DNA of 25,088 nucleotides from NCBI GenBank assembly GCA_900545125.1, contig UQXS01000012.1, positions 1-25,088 on the forward strand, in the 5' to 3' direction. Shown here one piece after another: positions 7,198-15,136 of this stretch. Position 1 is the stretch's first letter; the number at the start of each line of letters is the position of its first letter. Under the pieces are notes generated by a model that saw only the letters and a program-made list of their open reading frames with translations, did not search any database and was not told where the DNA came from. Both the position numbers and the translations under genes were made by a program. The stretch comes from an uncultured Ruminococcus sp. Its GTDB lineage: Bacteria; Bacillota; Clostridia; Oscillospirales; Ruminococcaceae.

Positions 7198-8337
7198 ATG
7201 GCACGTGGAAGAAAGAAAAAAGCGGAACGGGAGATCTATACCGATGAGCAGAAAAGAATCGTTGAAGAGCACATAACGGATAAATTCGGCACATCCGAGA
7301 ACTTTTTTCAGAGAAAAGAAGAGGGACGTTTATCGCTTGACATAAATGTTATCCCGGCAAGCCGCAAAAATCCGTATGTCACGCTTGTGACGGTCGGAAT
7401 GGGTGCTCACGTAATGAGAGCAGTGGGAAAAAGCGGAGAAGAGCATTCCGGCAGGGGAGAGCTTGTGCTCTGTCTGCCGCCCGGCTGGAAGTTTGACGGA
7501 AGCGAGCCGAATGATTTCTGGCCGGTGCATCTTCTCGATCTGATAGCGGAATTCTCCGCCGCAGACAATACATGGCTAAGCTGGGGGCACACTATCGACT
7601 ACGGAAAGAGTTTTCAGAGGCAGTCCGGATTCCGTGGGGTAATACTGCTGATGTCCATGTTCGGCAGGGATTCATGGGAATGCAGGCTTTCTGAGGATGA
7701 TGAAGTCACGTTTTATCAGGTGATACCGCTTACCGAGAGCGAGCTCATGTTTGCGGAAAAAAACGGCTCGGCAGCTCTCACTGACCGTATGGGAAGCAAT
7801 TTCTCAAAGGTGGCAGATTCGGAAAGAAGTTCCTGTGTTCCTGACAACTTCAGCGATATTCTTGATACTGTGGAGGATCACGCCTGCAAGATCGAGGAAA
7901 AGGAACTTGACATACCGGATATAAACGGTGCCGATCATATAGCCGCATTTCTGCGCTGGATGATAGAACACAATATGATAAACGATGAATTTCTTGATTA
8001 TTTTGACGAGGAGTTCGGGCAGATACGCTCAGGTGAGCTGGATATACGGAAATTTCTCATTAATTCTCTGGACGGCGAACTGAACAAGGAACTTTTCACG
8101 GAAGAGGGAAAGGCGTTTTCCGGATATTATTACGATTTTTACGGCGATGACGATGCTCCGTGCTATCCCTCAGACGTGGACAGCATGGCGCTTGACTATT
8201 TCGGCGAAGAGCGTTACGAGAGTGACGAATTCTGCGATGAGGCTTACCTTTTTGTACCGTTCGGCGAGGCTTATTTTGAGCATATGTCAGGATATATCGA
8301 CAAAGCTTACAATAAGTTTCTGCAAGATTTGAAGTAG
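7198..8337 (+). CDS. SUFU-domain protein with a second conserved C-terminal module
   Basis: The first half (about residues 25-190 of 379) resembles the bacterial Suppressor-of-Fused domain: PYVTLVTVGMGAHVMRA, GRGELVLCLPPGWKF, then WLSWGHTID and a GVILLMS strand. Bacterial SUFU domains are often immunity proteins of polymorphic toxins, but no toxin gene is nearby. The second half (about 225-379) starts with ADHIAAFLRWMIEHNMIND, which looks like an immunity-associated helical domain, and ends in an acidic, aromatic-rich part. The N-terminus is strongly basic (ARGRKKKAER). ATG at 7198 lies 2 bp after the phosphatase; an alternative GTG at 7192 overlaps it. The secA promoter begins 3 bp after the stop, so it is the last gene of the queA operon. 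Function unknown. Confidence 0.75.
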   Translation: MARGRKKKAEREIYTDEQKRIVEEHITDKFGTSENFFQRKEEGRLSLDINVIPASRKNPYVTLVTVGMGAHVMRAVGKSGEEHSGRGELVLCLPPGWKFDGSEPNDFWPVHLLDLIAEFSAADNTWLSWGHTIDYGKSFQRQSGFRGVILLMSMFGRDSWECRLSEDDEVTFYQVIPLTESELMFAEKNGSAALTDRMGSNFSKVADSERSSCVPDNFSDILDTVEDHACKIEEKELDIPDINGADHIAAFLRWMIEHNMINDEFLDYFDEEFGQIRSGELDIRKFLINSLDGELNKELFTEEGKAFSGYYYDFYGDDDAPCYPSDVDSMALDYFGEERYESDEFCDEAYLFVPFGEAYFEHMSGYIDKAYNKFLQDLK

Positions 8338-8340
8338 GTA

Positions 8341-8369
8341 TTGACAAATGTGCTGATTTGCTGTAAAAT
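8341..8369 (+). promoter_or_regulatory. Promoter of secA
   Basis: TTGACA (8341-8346), a 17-bp spacer and TAAAAT (8364-8369) form a strong sigma-A promoter beginning 3 bp after the SUFU gene. It separates secA transcription from the upstream operon and leaves a leader of about 50 nt. Confidence 0.85.
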
Positions 8370-8424
8370 ATATTATATGTATTTATATCCTAAAATCAAC
8401 AATACATGAAAAGGCGGTATACAA

Positions 8425-11184
8425 ATGGGTTTATTCAAAGGAATTTTCGGCGCTAACGGCTACAGCAACAGAGAGCTGAAGCGTATCGAACCTATTAAAA
8501 ATAAAGTCCTTGCACTTGACGAAGAGTATCAGCAGCTTTCTGATGCCGAACTCAAGGCAAAAACTCAGGAATTCAAGGACAGGCTTGAAGACGGCGAAAC
8601 ACTTGATGATATTCTCCCTGAGGCTCTTGCAACGGTAAGAGAGGCAGCATGGCGAGTTCTGGAAAAAAAGCCGTATCCTGTGCAGATAATCGGTGCTATC
8701 GTTCTTCATCAGGGACGTATAGCCGAAATGAAAACAGGTGAAGGTAAAACCCTTGTTGCCTGTGTCGCTTCTTACCTCAATGCCCTTTCAGGTCTGGGCG
8801 TTCACGTTGTAACGGTAAACGATTACCTTGCCAAGACGCAGGCAGAGGAAATGGGAAAAGTTCACCGCTGGCTGGGACTTACCGTAGGATGCATCCTTCA
8901 CGGTCTCACTAACGATGAAAGACGTGCAGCATATAACTGCGATGTAACTTATGCAACAAACAACGAACTCGGATTCGACTACCTCCGTGACAATATGGTA
9001 ACACATAAGGAAGAGCGTGTTCAGCGTGCTCCTAACTTTGCTATCGTTGATGAGGTCGATTCCATACTTATTGACGAAGCACGTACTCCTCTTATTATTT
9101 CAGGAAGAGGGGACAAGTCTACCGATCTTTACTCGATAGTTGACCGATTTGCCAAGACGCTTACGCCTACTACCGTTGTTGAAATGGATGACAAGGCAGA
9201 TCAGGACGCTCTTAACGAGACCGCAGACTATATTATCGACGAAAAGGCAAAGACAGCAACCATCACTCAGCGAGGCGTTAAAAAGGCAGAGGCTGCTTTC
9301 AATGTAGAAAACCTTATGGACCCCGATAATATGACACTTCTTCATCATATCAATCAGGCTATCAAGGCAAACGGCGTTATGAAGAACGATATCGACTATG
9401 TTGTCAAGGACGGAGAAATTATTATCGTTGACGAATTTACGGGACGTCTTATGATGGGACGCCGTTTCAATGACGGACTTCATCAGGCAATTGAGGCAAA
9501 GGAAGGTGTAAAGATCAAGAGCGAATCAAAGACTCTTGCAACTATTACTTTCCAGAATTTCTTCCGTCTTTATACAAAGCTCTCCGGAATGACCGGTACT
9601 GCTATGACCGAAGAAGCAGAATTCAAGGAGATCTATAAACTTGACGTTATCTCTATCCCGACGAACAAGCCCGTTATCAGAATTGACCATAACGATCAGG
9701 TATTCAGTTCGGAAAAGGGCAAATATGCCGCTATCATAGATAAGATAATTGAATGTCATGACAAAGGACAGCCTATCCTTGTAGGTACTGTTTCCATTGA
9801 AAAATCCGAACTTCTTTCTGCCATGCTGAAAAGAAAGGGCGTCAAGCATGAAGTGCTCAATGCCAAGCAGCACGCCAAGGAAGCTGAAATCGTAGCACAG
9901 GCAGGCAAATACGGTGCCGTTACTATTGCCACGAATATGGCAGGACGTGGTACCGATATCATGCTGGGCGGAAACGCAGAATTTCTTGCAAGAGCAGAAA
10001 TGAGAAAGCGTCAGATACCTGAGGAAATAATTACTGAGGCTATAGGCTTTGCTGATACTGATAATCAGGAAATCTTACAGGCAAGAGAACTGTATCGTCA
10101 GCTTTACAATAAGTTCAACGAGGAAGTAAAGGAAAAGGCTGTAAAGGTAAAGGAAGCCGGAGGTCTTTACATTCTGGGTACTGAACGTCATGAATCAAGA
10201 CGTATTGACAATCAGCTCCGTGGACGTTCGGGACGTCAGGGCGATGAGGGTGAAAGCTGTTTCTTCCTTTCGGTAGAGGACGATCTTATGCGTATTTTTG
10301 CCGGCGAACGTCTTGAAAACATGATGAAAACACTCAATGTTGATGAAAATATGCCTATTGAAAGCAAACTTCTTACAAAGATCATTGAGTCCTCACAGAA
10401 AAAGGTCGAGGGAAACAATTTCAGCATCAGAAAGAACGTACTTAATTACGACGATGTTATGAATACTCAGCGTGAGATAATCTACAAGCAGAGAGCACAG
10501 GTTCTTGACGGCGAGGATCTCCACGAAAGTATCCTCAAGATGATGGAAGATCTCATCACAACAACCGTTAATACATATCTCGTTGATGATACGGTCAAGG
10601 AAGAATGGAACATCGTAGGTCTTAAAGATCATTTCCAGGGATGGCTTCTCGGACCGGAGGATCTTGAATTTACCGAAGAAGAACTTGAGGATGTCACTAA
10701 GGAGGATATAATCCAGGCTCTCAGTGAAAAGGCAGGAGAGATCTATCAGGCTAAGGAAGAAGAATACGGCGAGGAGATAATGCGTGAACTGGAACGTGTT
10801 ATCCTGCTTAAAGTTGTTGATACAAAGTGGATGGCTCACATCGACGATATGGAAGAGCTGAAAAAGGGTATCGGACTGCGCTCCTACGGTCAGAAGAATC
10901 CTGTTATTGAGTATCGTTTCGAGGGATTTGAAATGTTCGATGCAATGGTAGAAGCGATCCGTGAGGATACTATACATATGCTGCTTACCGTAAGAGTGAG
11001 AAAGGACAGTATGCCGGAGCGTGAACAGGTCGCAAAACCGGATGCCCCCAATGCCGGAGCAGGCGACGGAAGTTTTTCCAATCAGGCTAAGGCAAAGAAA
11101 ATAAAGGACAACGATCCTTGTCCGTGCGGCAGCGGCAAGAAGTATAAGAAGTGCTGCAAGGTAAAGGATATGGAAAATAAGTAA
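8425..11184 (+). CDS. secA: Preprotein translocase ATPase SecA
   Basis: SecA is the ATP-driven motor that pushes preproteins through the SecYEG channel. The 919-residue protein has the Walker A motif MKTGEGKT (102-109), the Walker B motif VDEVDSILIDEAR (208-220), and the second-motor block ATNMAGRGTDIMLGG. Its C-terminal zinc site CPCGSGKKYKKCC (899-911) normally binds SecB or ribosomes and lipids. Length is normal for the full-size form. The start has AAGGCGG upstream. It is a single-gene unit between its own promoter and terminator. The xylanase, lipoprotein and repeat protein in this window would depend on this route for export. Confidence 0.98.
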   Translation: MGLFKGIFGANGYSNRELKRIEPIKNKVLALDEEYQQLSDAELKAKTQEFKDRLEDGETLDDILPEALATVREAAWRVLEKKPYPVQIIGAIVLHQGRIAEMKTGEGKTLVACVASYLNALSGLGVHVVTVNDYLAKTQAEEMGKVHRWLGLTVGCILHGLTNDERRAAYNCDVTYATNNELGFDYLRDNMVTHKEERVQRAPNFAIVDEVDSILIDEARTPLIISGRGDKSTDLYSIVDRFAKTLTPTTVVEMDDKADQDALNETADYIIDEKAKTATITQRGVKKAEAAFNVENLMDPDNMTLLHHINQAIKANGVMKNDIDYVVKDGEIIIVDEFTGRLMMGRRFNDGLHQAIEAKEGVKIKSESKTLATITFQNFFRLYTKLSGMTGTAMTEEAEFKEIYKLDVISIPTNKPVIRIDHNDQVFSSEKGKYAAIIDKIIECHDKGQPILVGTVSIEKSELLSAMLKRKGVKHEVLNAKQHAKEAEIVAQAGKYGAVTIATNMAGRGTDIMLGGNAEFLARAEMRKRQIPEEIITEAIGFADTDNQEILQARELYRQLYNKFNEEVKEKAVKVKEAGGLYILGTERHESRRIDNQLRGRSGRQGDEGESCFFLSVEDDLMRIFAGERLENMMKTLNVDENMPIESKLLTKIIESSQKKVEGNNFSIRKNVLNYDDVMNTQREIIYKQRAQVLDGEDLHESILKMMEDLITTTVNTYLVDDTVKEEWNIVGLKDHFQGWLLGPEDLEFTEEELEDVTKEDIIQALSEKAGEIYQAKEEEYGEEIMRELERVILLKVVDTKWMAHIDDMEELKKGIGLRSYGQKNPVIEYRFEGFEMFDAMVEAIREDTIHMLLTVRVRKDSMPEREQVAKPDAPNAGAGDGSFSNQAKAKKIKDNDPCPCGSGKKYKKCCKVKDMENK

Positions 11185-11197
11185 TACTAAAGTTCAC

Positions 11198-11226
11198 AAA
11201 GGCGGATACATAGTCCGCCTTTTGTT
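11198..11226 (+). terminator. Terminator of secA
   Basis: AAAGGCGGA, a 7-nt loop and TCCGCCTTT form a 9-bp GC-rich hairpin (11198-11206 with 11214-11222) followed by TGTTG. It ends 24 bp before the next gene, leaving no room for a recognisable promoter in between. Confidence 0.85.
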
Positions 11227-11250
11227 GCAGAAAGGTCAGGTAAGGATAGG

Positions 11251-12132
11251 ATGAGAAAGTACTTAGGCAACACCGCACAAAGATTGTACGTCATCTGCTT
11301 GCATATTTTCCGTCATTTCACACAAAAATCCCTTGACAGGCGCAAGCCTGCCTGCATGATTTTTATGCAATCTGACGAAAAATCTGACTGTGCATCTGAC
11401 GCACAATCTTTGTGCAGTATTGCCTTTATTCTTCTGATAGCCGCAGGAATCTTATCCGGATGTTCTGACAGAGAAAAAAGTTCTGCTTCAAGTGAAAAAG
11501 AGAAAGTTCCTGTTTCGGATATCAAAGGGGAAACAACAATTCCGGAGACATCTGAATCCGCAGCTTTGAAAGATTCAGAGTATAAATTCAAAGTTGAAGA
11601 TGACGGTATCATGTATTATGATGGAAGTTCTGTTTTACAGAAAATAGAGCTTGACTGTACGGATCTTATAAAGCGTGCCGAGAGCTATGACCGTGATCCG
11701 GAAGAATTTCTCATAATTTCCGACTTCAATTTTGACGGTTATGATGATCTTTTTGTACCGGATATAATCGGAACTCCGAACATTCCGGGCACATATTTTT
11801 ATATGAATCCTACAAGAAATTTCAATTCTTTTGAAAAATGGGATGTACTGAATGAGATAGGGCAGCTTATGGACGTCGATGCAGATAATCAGGTTCTGGA
11901 TCTTGCGGTAAAGATAAGTGCCGCCGATCATGAAACCACCGTCTATAGGTGGGAATCAGGCACGCTTGTTCCCGTTTCACGAAAACATGACTATGTCAGC
12001 AACGAGGACGGTCAGCATTATATATATCGTTTTGAATATGATGAAAATGGTGAGGAAATTCTTGTAATAAAGGAGTGTGTCACCGTTGACGAGGACGGAA
12101 ACGAAATGGTTTCCGAAGTTTCCGGGAGGTGA
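11251..12132 (+). CDS. Lipoprotein with FG-GAP-like repeat; signal peptide interrupted by a MITE-like element
   Basis: The body is a secreted lipoprotein: the hydrophobic stretch FILLIAAGILSGC ends in the lipobox LSGC, followed by a Ser/Glu-rich spacer. A folded part then contains DFNFDGYDDLFVPD, an FG-GAP/VCBS-like calcium-binding loop. As it stands, 53 extra residues lie between MRKYL and the hydrophobic stretch. They are encoded by a palindromic 159-bp insertion (11266-11424) that keeps the frame open. Removing it gives MRKYLFILLIAAGILSGCS, a textbook lipoprotein signal, so the insertion is clearly secondary. With it, the charged N-terminus is far from the membrane segment and export or lipidation is doubtful. 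TAAGGA lies 5 bases before the ATG. The next gene begins 5 bp after the stop. Confidence 0.8.
   Translation: MRKYLGNTAQRLYVICLHIFRHFTQKSLDRRKPACMIFMQSDEKSDCASDAQSLCSIAFILLIAAGILSGCSDREKSSASSEKEKVPVSDIKGETTIPETSESAALKDSEYKFKVEDDGIMYYDGSSVLQKIELDCTDLIKRAESYDRDPEEFLIISDFNFDGYDDLFVPDIIGTPNIPGTYFYMNPTRNFNSFEKWDVLNEIGQLMDVDADNQVLDLAVKISAADHETTVYRWESGTLVPVSRKHDYVSNEDGQHYIYRFEYDENGEEILVIKECVTVDEDGNEMVSEVSGR
11266..11424. mobile_element. MITE-like palindromic element, 159 bp, inserted in a lipoprotein gene
   Basis: The ends are imperfect inverted repeats, 11266-11293 and 11397-11424, matching at 25 of 28 positions with a shared core GCACAAAGATTGT and tips GGCAA/TTGCC. The interior is also roughly palindromic, and the centre AGGC-GCAA-GCCT (11338-11349) falls at the midpoint, so a transcript could fold into one long hairpin closed by a GCAA tetraloop. 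The right arm has three copies of ATCTGAC spaced exactly 12 bp apart (11370, 11382, 11394). There is no coding sequence of its own. Flanks are T-rich (CTT and TTT), so any target duplication is only 2-3 bp and ambiguous. The length is a multiple of three and lacks in-frame stops in this orientation. Confidence 0.8.
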
Positions 12133-12137
12133 AACAG

Positions 12138-12905
12138 ATGTCAGGCTACAGTGCTTTTGCACGATTTTATGATAAACTTACGGCGAATATTGACTACCGG
12201 AAACGGGGAGAATATTTTCATGAGATAATAAGAAAGTTCAAGACAACCGAAGGAAATATTCTCCTTGATCTTGCCTGCGGAACGGGCAGCATTTCAGAGG
12301 TCATGGACAGTCTGGGGTATGATGTTGTTGGAGTGGATAATTCCGATGAGATGCTGGGAATCGCTATAGAAAAGAAATTTGACAGCGGCAGCAGTGTACA
12401 GTATCTCTGTCAGGATATGCAGCAGCTTGATATGTACGGTACGGTCGATGTGACTATCTGCGCACTGGACAGTATAAATCATCTGCCATCCATTGAGGAT
12501 GTACGGAAAGTTTTTGAGGGTGTGGCATTCTTTTCCGAGCTTGATGGCTTGTTTATCTTTGATGTGAACACTCTGTACAAGCATCGGCATATCCTTGCTG
12601 ACAATACTTTCACTTATGAGGCAGAGGGCATCTACTGCGTATGGGAAAATACCCTGAATAAGGAAACCAACGAGGTAAGGATGAATCTCGAATTTTTTGA
12701 GGAAGTTGACGACGGTCTGTACGAACGGAGTTCCGATAGCTTTTCGGAGAAAGCCTACAGTGAAGAAGTACTTGAAAATCTGCTTGCAGAGTCGGGGTTC
12801 GAGCTTCTTGCCAAATACGGGGATGATACATTTGCACCGCCTGCTGATGATACGCAGCGTATAGTATATGTTGCACGATGCATACGCAATGGTCAGAATA
12901 TATGA
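12138..12905 (+). CDS. Class I SAM-dependent methyltransferase
   Basis: The 255-residue protein begins with the YSAFARFYDKL pattern typical of small-molecule or tRNA-type methyltransferases. It carries the SAM-binding motif I LLDLACGTG (42-50), the acidic motif II end VVGVDNSDEML, and CALDSINHL as the post-II region. The substrate cannot be inferred. I chose ATG 12138 because GGGAGGTG sits 6 bases upstream; a GTG at 12129 lies inside that ribosome site. It starts 5 bp after the lipoprotein gene and ends 12 bp before hslO, so it is likely co-transcribed with both. Confidence 0.88.
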   Translation: MSGYSAFARFYDKLTANIDYRKRGEYFHEIIRKFKTTEGNILLDLACGTGSISEVMDSLGYDVVGVDNSDEMLGIAIEKKFDSGSSVQYLCQDMQQLDMYGTVDVTICALDSINHLPSIEDVRKVFEGVAFFSELDGLFIFDVNTLYKHRHILADNTFTYEAEGIYCVWENTLNKETNEVRMNLEFFEEVDDGLYERSSDSFSEKAYSEEVLENLLAESGFELLAKYGDDTFAPPADDTQRIVYVARCIRNGQNI

Positions 12906-12917
12906 AAGGATAATACA

Positions 12918-13805
12918 ATGGGTAAATTATATAGAGCAATATCGGCAGATGGTTCTGCCTTTGCAGAAGTTCTTGACGCTAAGGACATCGTATCTGAAAT
13001 AGAACGGATAAATAAGTCATCTGCGGTAATAACGGCAGGTCTCGGACGGCTGACCATAGCCGCTTCCCTTATGGGATATATGCTTAAAGGCGAAAATGAC
13101 AGCATTACTCTCCGTATAAATGGCGGCGGCCCTGCCGGACAGCTTACCACCGTTGCCGACAGCCGGGGAAATGTAAAAAGCTGTGTTGCAAATCCGGTTG
13201 TGGAAATTCCGCTTAACGCTCAGGGAAAGCTTGATGTCGGCGGAGCTGTCGGACGTGACGGTAATCTTTCCGTTGTGCGTGATATGGGACTCAAAGAGCC
13301 GTATGTGGGAGTAATTCCGCTTGTTTCCGGCGAAATAGCCGAGGATATTGCAAATTATTATGCAGTCAGCGAGCAGATACCTACGGTATGCAGTCTGGGG
13401 GTTCTGGTAAATCCCGATCTGACGGTAAGGTCGGCAGGAGGATTTTTAGTGCAGCTGCTGCCGTTTGCAGATGAAAAGTGTATAGATATCATTGAGGAAA
13501 ATGTTGGTAAGATACCTCCGGTTTCTAAGCTTCTGGATGAGGGAGTATCGCCGGAGGAAATTGCCGGTATGGTTCTTAAAGGTCTTGACCCCAACGAGCT
13601 TGATACGGCTTCACCGGTATATCATTGCGATTGCAGCCGTGAGAGAACGGAGAAAGTCTTAATAAGCATCGGTGAGGAAGAACTGAATGATATAGCCGAA
13701 GAGGGGAAAGATACGGAAGTATGCTGCCATTTCTGCGGTAAGAAATATGTTTTTACTCCGGATGAGATAAGAAAGCTGATCGGCAGTATGAGAAAGGAAT
13801 CCTGA
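12918..13805 (+). CDS. hslO: Redox-regulated chaperone Hsp33
   Basis: Hsp33 is a cytoplasmic holdase switched on when oxidation releases its zinc. The 295-residue protein has the N-terminal fold with GLGRLTIAASLMGYMLKG and NGGGPAGQL, and the C-terminal zinc switch C237-X-C239 and C270-X2-C273 (CDC and CHFC), with the typical spacing of 30 residues between the pairs. AAAGGA precedes the ATG. Its stop codon overlaps the hflX start by one base (TGATG), so the two are translationally coupled. Confidence 0.96.
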   Translation: MGKLYRAISADGSAFAEVLDAKDIVSEIERINKSSAVITAGLGRLTIAASLMGYMLKGENDSITLRINGGGPAGQLTTVADSRGNVKSCVANPVVEIPLNAQGKLDVGGAVGRDGNLSVVRDMGLKEPYVGVIPLVSGEIAEDIANYYAVSEQIPTVCSLGVLVNPDLTVRSAGGFLVQLLPFADEKCIDIIEENVGKIPPVSKLLDEGVSPEEIAGMVLKGLDPNELDTASPVYHCDCSRERTEKVLISIGEEELNDIAEEGKDTEVCCHFCGKKYVFTPDEIRKLIGSMRKES

Positions 13806-15058
13806 TGTACGAAAATAAAACTGAAAATATTCCGGTCAAAGCGGTTCTTGCCTGCGTGGATACCGGAGAATTTGATGCGGAAATATCTATTCGTGAGCTG
13901 GAGGAGCTTGCCGTTACCGCTGAAGCAGAAGTGGTGGGGACAGTTATCCAGAAACGCCCCTCATACGATCCTGCGACCTGCATGGGCAGTGGACGTCTTG
14001 AAGAACTGAAAGAACAGCTTGAAATATTCAAAGCCGAGCTGGTTATATTCGACCACGAACTGACAGGTGTTCAGGTGAGGAATATCGAGGATATCCTTGA
14101 TGTACGGGTAATCGACCGAACAACGCTGATACTGGACATCTTTGCTCAGCGTGCCCGTACCAAAGAGGGAAAGCTGCAGGTTGAACTGGCACAGCAGAAA
14201 TATCGTCTGCCACGTCTTATAGGAATGGGAAATGCTCTTTCAAGGCTTGGCGGAGGCATTGGCACAAGAGGTCCGGGTGAAACAAAGCTGGAAACGGATA
14301 AGCGGCATATCAGAAAAAGGATCTCCTATCTTGAAGCCGAACTGGAGGAACTGAAAAAACACCGTTCCTTTTCACGCTCACGCCGGAAGAAAGACGGAGT
14401 TCTCTGCGCTGCTATCGTCGGATATACCAATGTGGGAAAATCGACTTTGCTCAATGCTCTGACGGATGCCGGAGTTCTGGCGGAAAACAAGCTTTTTGCG
14501 ACTCTTGATACTACTTCACGCTCCATAGAACTGCCCGACGGACGCAGCGTTATGCTGATTGATACGGTCGGACTGATACGGAGACTGCCGCATAATCTTG
14601 TAGAAGCGTTCAAATCCACTCTGGAAGAAGCAGCTTCGGCGGATGTGATACTGAATGTACAGGATCTCTCCTCTCCTGAAAGGCAGGAACAGGCTGAGGT
14701 AACGGAACATCTGCTTGCCGAGCTTGGCTGCGGTGATATACCGAAAATAAACGTAATGAATAAACTTGATGCTGCTCTGGATGCCGATACCGTTTTTGAG
14801 GATGATTCAACTGTTCTGATAAGTGCCAGAGAACGGCAGGGATTTGACAGACTGCTTGAATGTATTGTAAGAAAGCTTCCTGTGACAGCAAGGAGAATGA
14901 AATTGCTTATTCCCTATTCAAAAGCAGGTCTTGCAGGAAGAATACGGGAGGAAGGAAAGATTTTTTCCGAGGAATTTGTCGAAAACGGTACAGTGACCGA
15001 CGCTCTTGTTGATGTAAAACTTATCAGGGAAGCGGAACAGTATCAGATAGAAGCATAA
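13805..15058 (+). CDS. hflX: Ribosome-associated GTPase HflX
   Basis: HflX splits or rescues stalled ribosomes, especially under stress, using GTP. The 417-residue protein has the HflX N-terminal domain (GSGRLEEL at 61-68) and the glycine-rich GIGTRGPGETKLE (151-163). The G domain has P-loop GYTNVGKS (206-213), switch region FATLDTTSR, G3 DTVG (253-256) and G4 NKLD (319-322). The C-terminal part is shorter than in E. coli, as usual for Firmicutes. It overlaps hslO by one base; grouping a redox chaperone with a ribosome-rescue GTPase suggests a stress-response unit. Confidence 0.95.
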   Translation: MYENKTENIPVKAVLACVDTGEFDAEISIRELEELAVTAEAEVVGTVIQKRPSYDPATCMGSGRLEELKEQLEIFKAELVIFDHELTGVQVRNIEDILDVRVIDRTTLILDIFAQRARTKEGKLQVELAQQKYRLPRLIGMGNALSRLGGGIGTRGPGETKLETDKRHIRKRISYLEAELEELKKHRSFSRSRRKKDGVLCAAIVGYTNVGKSTLLNALTDAGVLAENKLFATLDTTSRSIELPDGRSVMLIDTVGLIRRLPHNLVEAFKSTLEEAASADVILNVQDLSSPERQEQAEVTEHLLAELGCGDIPKINVMNKLDAALDADTVFEDDSTVLISARERQGFDRLLECIVRKLPVTARRMKLLIPYSKAGLAGRIREEGKIFSEEFVENGTVTDALVDVKLIREAEQYQIEA

Positions 15059-15093
15059 TCCGCACACATTGAGATACTAAACAGGCTCTAAGA

Positions 15094-15132
15094 AAACAGC
15101 CATATGCCGCCTTATGGGGCATATGGCTGTTT
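15094..15132. terminator. Shared hairpin between hflX and the convergent transporter gene
   Basis: A perfect 15-bp inverted repeat (15094-15108 with 15118-15132) reads AAACAGCCATATGCC and its complement around a 9-nt loop. The arms end in TTT on both strands, and it lies 36 bp after hflX and 5 bp beyond the end of the minus-strand gene. It can act as a two-way terminator. Confidence 0.85.
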
Positions 15133-15136
15133 CGTG

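Noticed and set aside
11333..11369. Outward promoter inside the inserted element
   Set aside because: TTGACA at 11333-11338 is perfect, but nothing resembling TATAAT lies 16-18 bp downstream.
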